This document shows positions 29,177-38,810 of a DNA stretch of 64,000 nucleotides, one piece after another. How positions within the stretch are numbered: the stretch's first letter is position 1; each line of letters begins with the position of its first letter. The DNA is from Pseudomonas sp. B28(2017) (GTDB lineage Bacteria; Pseudomonadota; Gammaproteobacteria; Pseudomonadales; Pseudomonadaceae). Below the pieces are notes generated by a model. It was given only the letters and a program-made list of their open reading frames with translations. It made no database searches and had not been told where the DNA came from. The DNA is taken from positions 648,785 through 712,784 of the forward strand of contig NZ_NEJH01000003.1 in the NCBI RefSeq assembly GCF_002113025.1, written 5' to 3'. Position numbers and translations under genes: made by a program.

Positions 29177-29306
29177 CTTATTAGTCCGGGCTTCCTGCGT
29201 GCCATCTGCCCGCGGTGTGGGCCGCACGCCTCTCGATGGTCTGAAAAAGATGCTGGATAATAAAGCATGACCCGCTTGACGGCTAGCGCCGTCGGAGACC
29301 CTTGCA

Positions 29307-30994
<1,688 letters not shown>

Positions 30995-30995
30995 C

Positions 30996-31763
30996 ATGCT
31001 GTGGCCAGGGACTCTGATTGGAGCCGGAGCAGGCTTTGCCATAGCCAGCATTCCGGGGGCCTTGCTCGGCGCGTTGTTGGGGCAGGCGCTGGATCGGCGC
31101 TTGCACCTGCAGAGCTGGGGGCACTTGTGGGAAAGGCTGGGCGGTCGCCCGGTGTTGCGTAACGATGAATTGCTGTTTGTCCTGTTGGGGCGCCTGGCCA
31201 AGTGCGACGGCCAGGTCACGGCCGGGCACATCGATCAGGCCCGAGCGGAAATGCGCGCGCTGGACATGTCCGAGCCGGCCCGGCGTCGTGCGATTGCCGC
31301 ATTCAATCGTGGCAAGTCGGGCCGCGACCGGCTACGCGGTTATCTGCGTCGCCTGAGTGCCCAGCCCCATGCGGCGGAAGGTGTGTTGCGCGCCTGCTGG
31401 AGAATGGTGTGGGCCGATGGTCGTGCCGGCAGCAGTGAGCGCGAATTGATCGGCCAATGGGGCAAGTGGCTGGGCTGGACGCCGCATCAGGTGCAGGCGC
31501 TGGCTCACGACTATGAACCGCAGAAGCGGCCATTGGCCAACAACGTGCCAAGTTATCAGGATGCATTAAGGCTCTTGGGGGTGTCGGCCACCACTGAACC
31601 TGCGCAGATCAAGCGTGCTTACCGGCGCCTGCTCAGTCGCCATCATCCGGACAAGATCGCCGGCAGTGGCGCGACAGCGACGCAGGTTCGTGAGGCCACC
31701 GAGCGAACGCGTGAACTGCACAATGCCTATACGTTGATTCGGGAGCGGCGGGATTTTCGCTAG
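30996..31763 (+). CDS. TerB/DnaJ-domain protein (DjlA-like membrane co-chaperone)
   Basis: A 255-residue protein with an N-terminal hydrophobic Gly/Ala-rich helix (residues 1-28, LIGAGAGFAIASIPGALLGA), a central TerB-like all-helical domain (ELLFVLLGRLAKCDGQVTAG and CWRMVWADGRAGSSERELIG), and a C-terminal J domain with LLSRHHPDKIAG carrying the HPD tripeptide. This is the order of E. coli DjlA, a DnaK co-chaperone anchored in the inner membrane. It begins one base after the murU stop, so it is in the same operon; its link to cell-wall recycling is unknown. Confidence 0.88.
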   Translation: MLWPGTLIGAGAGFAIASIPGALLGALLGQALDRRLHLQSWGHLWERLGGRPVLRNDELLFVLLGRLAKCDGQVTAGHIDQARAEMRALDMSEPARRRAIAAFNRGKSGRDRLRGYLRRLSAQPHAAEGVLRACWRMVWADGRAGSSERELIGQWGKWLGWTPHQVQALAHDYEPQKRPLANNVPSYQDALRLLGVSATTEPAQIKRAYRRLLSRHHPDKIAGSGATATQVREATERTRELHNAYTLIRERRDFR

Positions 31764-31791
31764 ACGAACAGCTTTATGTCGTCTGTGATGT

Positions 31792-31890
31792 CCCCTTCGC
31801 GAGCAGGCTCGCTCCCACAGGTTTTATGTTGTCCGCAATTTTGTGATCGGCATAAAACCTGTTGGAGCGTGGCTTGCCCGCGATAAGGGC
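31792..31890. repeat. REP pair with inverted arms
   Basis: CCTTCGCGAGCAGGCTCGCTCCCACAG and the reverse-oriented GTTGGAGCGTGGCTTGCCCGCGATAAGG flank the inverted repeat AGGTTTTATG (31819-31828) / CATAAAACCT (31851-31860). It lies between the convergent djlA-like and DUF3530 genes. Confidence 0.7.
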
Positions 31891-31901
31891 GACGCGGTCT
31901 G

Positions 31902-32891
31902 TCAGTCCGCCGGATTCTGCGGATTCAGCCAGCCCCGCACCCGCCGGAACAGTTGCTCCTGTGCGGCCTTGGTATCCGGCAACGCCTTGAGCGCGACCTG
32001 GCTGAATGCCGATGACTTCAAGCGCTTGCTGGCTTGCAGGCGTTCCAGTGCCGCGTTGCGGTCCGGCGCTTTGTCTTTGTAGTAAATATCGGCGGTCGGC
32101 AGTTTCAGGGTCGGGGTCAGCTCCGCCAGCTCGGGCTTCGCCGTCACGGGTGTCTGCGCTGCGACCATCACCATCTTTTCGACTTGCGGCGGTTGCTTCT
32201 CACTCAGGTAGCGTGCGGCCCAATAAGCGCCGGTGCCATGCCCCAACACCACGATACTGCGGGCGCTTTGCTGTTCGGCGAAGGCGAGCGCAGCGTCGAT
32301 CCGGGCGAAGATGCGCTCGGCATCTGCCCTGGATTGTTCTTCGGTGGTTTCGGCGATGGCCTTGTCGGCCACATCGGCCTCGCCACCGGCCATCTGTTCA
32401 ATGGGGGCCGCGGTGGTCGAGTCTTTATTGCCGGCCTCGGGAGCCTTGGGAGCCGGTGCCGCTTCCACGATTCGTGGCGCAATGGCATCGCTTTGCAGGT
32501 CCGGCAAGGTGATACTCAGGCTGCTCCATTCGGCGTCCGGCAATTTGCGCCGCAAAGGACCGACCGCTTGCGGCCAGTCAACGCTTTCGCCGGCGCCAGG
32601 GATGATAATCACCGCGCCTTTAGGTTCGGCGGTATTGGCTGGTTTCCACAAGGCCAGAAACGTGTCGGTGCCCGCTTGCAGTTGTTGCTGTTCCTGAGCC
32701 GGGACTTTTCGCTCAAGTGCAGTCGATTCTTCCTGACTACGCTCAGGCAGCGGCTGACGTTCGAGCGGTTTTTCTTCGGCAGTTTTTTCTGCTGCGCCAG
32801 GCGCCGGGTCGGCTGCCTCGACGGAATAGGCGCAAGGCAGGATCAGCGACAGGCACAATGCTGGCAGTGCCAGGCGGTAGACAGGGGGCAT
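31902..32891 (-). CDS. DUF3530 family exported alpha/beta-hydrolase-like protein
   Basis: A 329-residue protein with a signal peptide (LALPALCLSLILPCAYSVEA), a Glu/Pro/Gln-rich spacer (about 25-75) and a DUF3530 domain. The core looks like an alpha/beta hydrolase: AVIIIPGAGESVDWPQAV and SIVVLGHGTGAYWAARYLSE. The elbow reads GHGTG, so Gly replaces the catalytic nucleophile of a GxSxG motif. It may thus be a non-catalytic hydrolase fold. An inserted segment (about 155-195) is rich in Ala, Glu and Thr. It is divergent from agtS; P. aeruginosa has a counterpart in the same place. Function unknown. Confidence 0.85.
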   Translation of the reverse strand: MPPVYRLALPALCLSLILPCAYSVEAADPAPGAAEKTAEEKPLERQPLPERSQEESTALERKVPAQEQQQLQAGTDTFLALWKPANTAEPKGAVIIIPGAGESVDWPQAVGPLRRKLPDAEWSSLSITLPDLQSDAIAPRIVEAAPAPKAPEAGNKDSTTAAPIEQMAGGEADVADKAIAETTEEQSRADAERIFARIDAALAFAEQQSARSIVVLGHGTGAYWAARYLSEKQPPQVEKMVMVAAQTPVTAKPELAELTPTLKLPTADIYYKDKAPDRNAALERLQASKRLKSSAFSQVALKALPDTKAAQEQLFRRVRGWLNPQNPAD

Positions 32892-32967
32892 CGGATATTC
32901 CAGGCCAGAAGTTGTTCCGGCAGCCTAATGGGTTGGTCAGTATTTGTCAGTGTGTGAGAGTTCAATG

Positions 32968-35361
32968 ATGCGTTTTCGCTGCCTGTGGGTTATCGGCTGT
33001 TTGTGGTTTCCCTTGATGGGTTGGGCGGCGGTCGCGCCCCCGGCGCATGTTGCCCAGTTGACCCCGAAACAACAGCACTGGCTGACGCAGCAGAGCGAGT
33101 TGCGGGTCGGCCTGGTGTTGCAGGCGCCCTATGCGCAATACGATCGCCGCTTGCAGCGCCTGTCCGGGGTGAATGTCGACTTGATGAAGTGGCTGGCCAA
33201 GACCCTTAACGTCGAATTGAGCTGGCGCAACTTTCCTGACCTTGAACAATTGGAAGCCGCGGCCCGCGAGGGCGAAATCGACATCGCCCCGGGGTTGACC
33301 CAAACCCCTGGCGGGTTACGTCTCTGGCAGTTTTCCGACCCCTACATGCGAGTACCGCAACTGGTGGTCAGCGACCAGAAAAGCGCCGGTGCGGTCGAGC
33401 TGGAAAAGCTCGACAGCCAGACCCGCGTCGCTGTGCGCATGCCCAGCGCCATCGCCGATTACCTGTACAGCAATTATCCGCACCTGAACCTGCAAGGCGT
33501 ACCGATGGAGCGCCAGGCCTTGCAGTTGCTGACGGGCCAGCAGGCGGCTTATGCGGTGATCGATGAGGCGCAATTGGGGCGCCTGTCCGTTGAACCGGAG
33601 TTCGCCGGGTTGGTGGTGGTCGGGGATGTCGGCCTGCCGCAGCTGCTGCGGGTGGCCACGCGCCGCGACAAGCCGGAACTGGCGGGCATCGTCGAAAGTG
33701 CGTTGCGGGCGATCCCGGCCAAGGATCTGGAACAACTGCACAATCAATGGCTGCAAGCCAAGTATCCGCGGCTCACCGAGTCCCCCGGGTTCTGGCAAAA
33801 CCTCTGCCTGTTGCTGGTCGTGCTGGCGTTGAGTTGCATGGCTATCGTGTTCTGGCAGCGTCGCCAGCAGCGCAATCTGGAACAACGTTTGATGGCCGCG
33901 CAGGAAGACATTGCCTTGCGTGCCGCCAGCGAAGAGGCGTTGCGGCTCACTCAGTTTTCCATCGACCAAAGCACCGTCGGCATCCTCTGGGTCAACTGGG
34001 ACAGCCATGTGCGCTACGCCAACCGCGCGGCGGAAAGCATGCTTGGCTATCCACCCGACGGGATCATCGATCGGCCCTTGATCGATTTCGACCCCGGCCT
34101 GCACATGGACCGCTGGCTCAATCTGTGGAAGCGCGCCCGGGCCAGTGAAGAGGGCCCGCAAAGCTTCGAAACCAACTGCGTGCGCGCCGACGGCAGCATT
34201 CTGCCGGCCGATGTTTCGTTGAGTTTTCTGCGCTTTCGCGATGGCGAATACCTGGTGGTTTATCTCAACGACGTCACCGAGCGGCGCCGCGCCCTGGCCG
34301 CCTTGCAGGAAAGCGAGGCGCGGCTGCAAGGCATCGCCGCCAACGTTCCGGGCCTGGTTTTCCGGCTGGAGCGGGCGCCGGTGACTGGTCAGATCGACTT
34401 TGCCTACATCAGCGAAGGCAGCGAAAGCCTGGTGGGTTACTCGCCGGCCACGCTGGCGCATCGCGATAAAGGCCTGCGCAGCCTGGTGCATCCGGATGAC
34501 AAGGCCAGCTATCACCAGACCCAGGATCATGCGCTGGATACGGACAGCGACTGGTCGTGGCAAGGGCGGATCCTCACCCGTCAGGGCGAGCAGCGTTGGG
34601 CGGAAATCAAGGCCATCACGCGTCAGCTGGAAGACGGCGCCTATGTCTGGGACGGCATCGTCTGGGACATCAGCGAGAGCAAGCGTATCGAACTTGAACT
34701 GGCCAGCTCCCGGGAACAACTGCGTGAGCTGTCCGCGCACCTGGAAAGCGTGCGTGAAGAAGAAAAGGCGCGCATTGCCCGGGAAGTTCACGATGAACTG
34801 GGTCAGATGCTGACGGTGCTCAAGCTGGAAACCTCCATGTGCGAACTGGCTTACGCGCAACTCGATCCGGGGCTTAACGAGCGCCTGGGCAGCATGAAGC
34901 GCCTGATCGCCCAACTCTTCCAATTGGTTCGCGACGTGGCGACCGCATTGCGCCCGCCGATTCTCGATGCCGGCATTGCCTCGGCCATCGAATGGCAGGC
35001 CCGACGATTTGAGGCGCGTACGCAGATTCCGTGTCTGGTGCAGGTGCCGGATAATCTGCCGGTGCTCAGCGACGCCAAGGCCATCGGCCTGTTCCGGATC
35101 CTTCAGGAAGCGCTGACCAATGTCATGCGCCATGCCCAGGCGCATACTGTTGAACTGACACTGGCGTTGGAAGGCGACGAGTTGTGTCTGACGGTCAGCG
35201 ATGATGGCGTAGGATTTGTCACTGCACCTGGCAGGCCAACGTCCTTTGGGATTGTCGGAATGCGCGAGCGGGTGTTGATCATGGGGGGGGAGTTATCCCT
35301 TGAGAGTGAGCCGGGTGAAGGCACGACCCTGAGTGTGCGCGTTCCGCTGGATGCAGCCTGA
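32968..35361 (+). CDS. agtS: Sensor histidine kinase with periplasmic solute-binding domain (AgtS-like)
   Basis: About 797 residues: a signal/anchor helix, an SBP_bac_3 domain (LRVGLVLQAPYAQYDRRLQR onwards, about 40-265), a membrane helix (LCLLLVVLALSCMAIVFW), two PAS domains with PAC segments (near 325-450 and 455-575), a HisKA_3 dimerisation domain with the phospho-acceptor in ARIAREVHDELGQML, and a HATPase_c domain (LSDAKAIGLFRILQEALTNV, DDGVGFV). This is a NarX/UhpB-type kinase. I start at ATG 32968, 7 nt after GAGAG; ATG 32965 is immediately adjacent. In P. aeruginosa AgtSR responds to GABA/5-aminovalerate; here that is inferred from the neighbouring importer. Confidence 0.92.
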   Translation: MRFRCLWVIGCLWFPLMGWAAVAPPAHVAQLTPKQQHWLTQQSELRVGLVLQAPYAQYDRRLQRLSGVNVDLMKWLAKTLNVELSWRNFPDLEQLEAAAREGEIDIAPGLTQTPGGLRLWQFSDPYMRVPQLVVSDQKSAGAVELEKLDSQTRVAVRMPSAIADYLYSNYPHLNLQGVPMERQALQLLTGQQAAYAVIDEAQLGRLSVEPEFAGLVVVGDVGLPQLLRVATRRDKPELAGIVESALRAIPAKDLEQLHNQWLQAKYPRLTESPGFWQNLCLLLVVLALSCMAIVFWQRRQQRNLEQRLMAAQEDIALRAASEEALRLTQFSIDQSTVGILWVNWDSHVRYANRAAESMLGYPPDGIIDRPLIDFDPGLHMDRWLNLWKRARASEEGPQSFETNCVRADGSILPADVSLSFLRFRDGEYLVVYLNDVTERRRALAALQESEARLQGIAANVPGLVFRLERAPVTGQIDFAYISEGSESLVGYSPATLAHRDKGLRSLVHPDDKASYHQTQDHALDTDSDWSWQGRILTRQGEQRWAEIKAITRQLEDGAYVWDGIVWDISESKRIELELASSREQLRELSAHLESVREEEKARIAREVHDELGQMLTVLKLETSMCELAYAQLDPGLNERLGSMKRLIAQLFQLVRDVATALRPPILDAGIASAIEWQARRFEARTQIPCLVQVPDNLPVLSDAKAIGLFRILQEALTNVMRHAQAHTVELTLALEGDELCLTVSDDGVGFVTAPGRPTSFGIVGMRERVLIMGGELSLESEPGEGTTLSVRVPLDAA

Positions 35362-35445
35362 ACAGGTTGTGTTGACTGTACCGACGCCTTCGTCGGAACG
35401 CCGCCCGGGGCTTATTCGTGAATGATCTTGAATCTGGAGAAAAAC

Positions 35446-36075
35446 GTGATCCGTGTACTGGTAGCCGAAGACCACACCATCGTCCGTGAGGGCATCAAGC
35501 AGTTGATTGGCCTGGCCAAGGACTTGCTGGTGGTGGGGGAGGCGAGCAACGGCGAGCAGTTGCTCGACACCTTGCGTCATGTGCCTTGCGAAGTGGTGTT
35601 GCTGGACATCTCCATGCCGGGCGTCAATGGCCTGGAAGCCATTCCGCGGATTCGCGCCCTGAACAATCCGCCGGTGATCCTGGTGTTGTCGATGCATGAC
35701 GAAGCGCAGATGGCCGCCCGGGCGCTGAAGGTCGGGGCCGCCGGTTATGCAACCAAGGACAGCGATCCGGCACTGTTGCTGACGGCCATACGCAAAGTGG
35801 CCTCAGGCGGGCGTTATATCGACCCGGAACTGGCCGACCGCATGGTCTTCGAGGTCGGCCTGACCGACTCGCGTCCATTGCATTCGTTGCTCTCCGAGCG
35901 CGAATTCTCCGTGTTCGAACGCCTGGCCCAAGGCGCCAACGTCAACGACATTGCCCAGCAACTGGCGCTGAGCAGCAAGACCATCAGCACCCATAAGGCG
36001 CGGCTGATGCAGAAGCTCAACATCACCTCGTTGGCGGAACTGGTGAAGTACGCGATGGAACACAAACTCCTCTGA
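35446..36075 (+). CDS. agtR: NarL/LuxR-type response regulator (AgtR-like)
   Basis: About 209 residues. An N-terminal receiver domain has VLVAEDHTIVREGIKQLIG, the phosphorylatable Asp in VVLLDISMPGVNGLEAIP, and the Lys in GYATKDSDPALLL. The C-terminal LuxR helix-turn-helix is SEREFSVFERLAQGANVNDI with LSSKTISTHKARLMQKLN. I place the start at GTG 35446, 8 nt after GGAG, rather than ATG 35422, because the receiver motif then starts at residue 2 as in the family. It follows agtS by 84 nt on the same strand and is the cognate regulator. Confidence 0.93.
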   Translation: MIRVLVAEDHTIVREGIKQLIGLAKDLLVVGEASNGEQLLDTLRHVPCEVVLLDISMPGVNGLEAIPRIRALNNPPVILVLSMHDEAQMAARALKVGAAGYATKDSDPALLLTAIRKVASGGRYIDPELADRMVFEVGLTDSRPLHSLLSEREFSVFERLAQGANVNDIAQQLALSSKTISTHKARLMQKLNITSLAELVKYAMEHKLL

Positions 36076-36088
36076 CTCACCGAATCCT

Positions 36089-36157
36089 CTGTAGGAGCCA
36101 GCTTGCTGGCGATGGCGTTCTTGAAATCGCTATCGCCAGCAAGCTGGCTCCTACAGG
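36089..36157. repeat. Perfect inverted REP pair (BIME-like)
   Basis: CTGTAGGAGCCAGCTTGCTGGCGAT (36089-36113) and its exact reverse complement ATCGCCAGCAAGCTGGCTCCTACAG (36132-36156) form 25-bp arms around a short loop, starting 13 nt after the agtR stop. It may stabilise or terminate the agtSR mRNA. Confidence 0.85.
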
Positions 36158-36394
36158 GGTGGCACGATGCCATATCCATTTGCGACATCTCGCCCAATCG
36201 TTTTTGCCATTACTTGTGGCTTGCAACTGACCGCTCGCCACTGCGCTTGCCAAAACGCGCCATCCTTGTAGGGCAATCCCTACCCCCAGCCTTCCATCCG
36301 GCTGAGGCGAATCTCTCTTGCGCCCCGATTTGCGTGGTCCCCAGCGTCCACTAGGCTTAACCCCACAGCAGTCATCAATAACAAAGGTGTGGGT
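36158..36394 (+). promoter_or_regulatory. Upstream region of the agt transporter operon with a LuxR-type operator candidate
   Basis: Non-coding. It contains the perfect dyad GTAGGG-CAAT-CCCTAC (36268-36283), 111 nt before the ATG of the ATPase gene. NarL/LuxR-type regulators typically bind dyads of this size, and the neighbouring response regulator is the natural candidate. I could not assign a convincing -35/-10 pair. Confidence 0.5.
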
Positions 36395-37519
36395 ATGAGC
36401 CAGGTCGATTCAAGCGCAGGGGCCAATGATGTTCTGGTCAGCTTTCGTGGAGTGCAGAAGAGCTACGACGGCGAGAACCTGATCGTCAAGGACCTCAACC
36501 TGGACATTCGCAAAGGCGAATTCCTCACCTTGCTCGGGCCGTCCGGCTCCGGCAAGACCACCAGCCTGATGATGCTCGCCGGCTTCGAAACGCCGACCGC
36601 GGGCGAAATCCTGTTGGCCGGGCGCGCCATCAACAACGTGCCGCCGCACAAGCGCGACATCGGCATGGTGTTCCAGAACTACGCATTGTTCCCGCACATG
36701 ACGGTGGCCGAGAACCTGGCGTTCCCGCTGACCGTGCGCGGGATGAACAAGAGCGATGTCAGTGCCCGGGTCAAGCGGGTGCTGAGCATGGTCCAGCTCG
36801 ATACCTTCGCCCAGCGTTACCCGGCGCAGCTTTCCGGCGGTCAGCAACAGCGTGTGGCATTGGCCCGGGCGCTGGTATTTGAACCGCAATTGGTGCTGAT
36901 GGACGAACCCCTCGGCGCACTCGACAAACAACTGCGTGAACACATGCAGATGGAGATCAAGCACCTGCACCAGCGGTTGGGCGTAACCGTGGTCTATGTG
37001 ACCCACGATCAGGGCGAAGCCTTGACCATGTCTGACCGTGTGGCGGTGTTCCATCAGGGCGAAATCCAGCAGATCGCGCCGCCGCGCACCCTCTACGAAG
37101 AGCCGAAAAACACCTTCGTCGCCAACTTCATCGGTGAGAACAACCGCCTCAATGGCCGCCTGCACAGTCAGACCGGCGACCGCTGCGTAGTCGAACTGGG
37201 GCGCGGTGAAAAAGTTGAAGCGCTGGCGGTGAATGTCGGCAAGACCGGCGAGCCGGTGACCCTGTCCATCCGTCCGGAGCGCGTGAGCCTCAATGGCTCC
37301 AGCGACCAGTGCGTCAATCGCTTCTCCGGGCGAGTCGAGGAATTCATCTATCTGGGCGACCACGTCCGGGTTCGCATGGAAGTCTGTGGCAAGACCGACT
37401 TCTTCGTGAAGCAACCGATTGCCGAGCTTGATCCCTCGCTCGCTGTCGGCGACGTGGTACCGCTTGGCTGGCAGGTCGAACACGTTCGCGCTCTCGACCC
37501 GATTCTAGAGGCGAACTGA
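36395..37519 (+). CDS. agtA: ABC importer ATP-binding protein (PotA type; AgtA-like)
   Basis: A 374-residue ATPase. Walker A GPSGSGKTTSLMMLAGF, Q-loop VFQNYALFPHMTVAENLAF, signature QLSGGQQQRVALARAL, Walker B LVLMDEPLGALDKQL and the H-loop VTHDQGEALTM are all present, with a C-terminal TOBE domain (SIRPERVSLNG). I start at ATG 36395, 7 nt after AAAGG; GTG 36389 is an alternative. It is the first gene of a four-gene importer. Substrate: GABA and 5-aminovalerate by analogy with P. aeruginosa AgtABCD; polyamines are the other possibility for this ABC subfamily. Confidence 0.93.
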   Translation: MSQVDSSAGANDVLVSFRGVQKSYDGENLIVKDLNLDIRKGEFLTLLGPSGSGKTTSLMMLAGFETPTAGEILLAGRAINNVPPHKRDIGMVFQNYALFPHMTVAENLAFPLTVRGMNKSDVSARVKRVLSMVQLDTFAQRYPAQLSGGQQQRVALARALVFEPQLVLMDEPLGALDKQLREHMQMEIKHLHQRLGVTVVYVTHDQGEALTMSDRVAVFHQGEIQQIAPPRTLYEEPKNTFVANFIGENNRLNGRLHSQTGDRCVVELGRGEKVEALAVNVGKTGEPVTLSIRPERVSLNGSSDQCVNRFSGRVEEFIYLGDHVRVRMEVCGKTDFFVKQPIAELDPSLAVGDVVPLGWQVEHVRALDPILEAN

Positions 37520-37567
37520 TCGCCCCGGCTTCAACAACACCAACCCTGCACGTGGAGAGAATAATAA

Positions 37568-38611
37568 ATGTTGAAATCCCTGAAATTCACCGCTCTGGCA
37601 CTGGGCATGATGGGAGCTGCGAGCGCAATGGCCGCAGGCCCGGACCTGACCGTGGTGTCCTTTGGCGGGGCGAACAAGGCGGCTCAGGTCAAAGCCTTCT
37701 ACGCACCGTGGGAAGCGGCAGGTAACGGCAAGATCGTGGCCGGTGAGTACAACGGCGAAATGGCCAAGGTCAAGGCCATGGTCGACACCAAGAGCGTGTC
37801 CTGGGATCTGGTAGAGGTTGAGTCGCCGGAACTGTCCCGTGGTTGCGATGAAGACATGTTCGAGCAGTTGGACCCGGCGCTGTTCGGCAAGAAAGAAGAT
37901 TACGTCAAGGGCGCGATCCAGCCATGCGGTGTGGGCTTCTTTGTGTGGTCGACCGTAATGGCCTACAACGCCGACAAGCTTAAAACCGCACCGACCAGTT
38001 GGGCGGACTTCTGGGACACCAAGCAGTTCCCGGGCAAGCGTGGCCTGCGTAAAGGCGCCAAGTACACCCTGGAATTCGCACTGATGGCCGACGGCGTTGC
38101 GCCGAAAGACGTCTACAAAGTGCTGGCCGGCAAAGATGGTCAGGACCGCGCATTCAAGAAGCTCGATGAGCTCAAGCCGAACATCCAGTGGTGGGAAGCT
38201 GGCGCACAACCGCCGCAATACCTCGCTTCCGGTGACGTGGTCATGAGCTCGGCCTATAACGGCCGGATCGCTGCCGTGCAGAAAGAAAGCAACCTGAAAG
38301 TGGTGTGGAACGGCGGCATCTACGACTTCGACGCATGGGCCATCCCGAAAGGCCTGGACGCCAAGCGTGCGGAAGCTGCGAAAAAATTCATCGCCTACTC
38401 GGTGATGCCACAGCAGCAGAAGACCTACTCGGAAAACATCGCCTACGGCCCGGCCAACACTCAAGCCGTACCGCTGCTGGCCAAAGATGTCCTGAAAGAC
38501 ATGCCGACCACCCCGGAAAACATCGCCAACCAGGTGCAGATCGACGTCAGCTTCTGGGCTGACAACGGCGAGCAACTGGAACAGCGCTTCAACGCCTGGG
38601 CTGCCAAGTAA
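37568..38611 (+). CDS. ABC importer periplasmic solute-binding protein (PotD/spermidine-putrescine type)
   Basis: A 347-residue exported protein. The signal peptide ends ASAMAAG near residue 23, and the mature chain begins PDLTVVSFGGANKAAQVKAF, typical of family-1 spermidine/putrescine-like binding proteins. Further family features are VNSP-like DLVEVESPELSRGCD, and VVMSSAYNGRIAAVQKE lining the ligand cleft. A GGAGAGAATAATAA ribosome site lies before the ATG, 48 nt after the ATPase gene. It presents the ligand to the two downstream permeases. Confidence 0.93.
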   Translation: MLKSLKFTALALGMMGAASAMAAGPDLTVVSFGGANKAAQVKAFYAPWEAAGNGKIVAGEYNGEMAKVKAMVDTKSVSWDLVEVESPELSRGCDEDMFEQLDPALFGKKEDYVKGAIQPCGVGFFVWSTVMAYNADKLKTAPTSWADFWDTKQFPGKRGLRKGAKYTLEFALMADGVAPKDVYKVLAGKDGQDRAFKKLDELKPNIQWWEAGAQPPQYLASGDVVMSSAYNGRIAAVQKESNLKVVWNGGIYDFDAWAIPKGLDAKRAEAAKKFIAYSVMPQQQKTYSENIAYGPANTQAVPLLAKDVLKDMPTTPENIANQVQIDVSFWADNGEQLEQRFNAWAAK

Positions 38612-38632
38612 GACCGCACTGCGGGCTTACGC

Positions 38633-38738
38633 TGTAGGAGCGAGCTTGCTCGCGAAGACGTCAGCACATTCAGCATCGTTGATGACTGATACTCCGTCTT
38701 CGCGAGCAAGTCGCACCGCCGCACCGCCGCTCCCACAT
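38633..38738. repeat. REP pair inside the agt operon
   Basis: GTAGGAGCGAGCTTGCTCGCGAAGACG and, inverted, CTTCGCGAGCAAGTCGC with CCGCCGCTCCCACA, lie between the binding-protein gene and the first permease. A REP here often protects the upstream mRNA, which would raise binding-protein levels over permeases. Confidence 0.75.
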
Positions 38739-38810
38739 TTGAACGGTGTGTATTAAACGATCGAGGTGGTTTCCCGCCTCTGCAATGATCAAAGATTTCC
38801 GGAGTACGCC

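Noticed and set aside
33316..35145. A 609-codon minus-strand frame opposite agtS
   Set aside because: Shadow frame of a gene with all kinase motifs.
36158..36394. Sigma-54 promoter upstream of the agt importer
   Set aside because: TGGCTTGC (near 36220) lacks the correct spacing between GG and GC elements.
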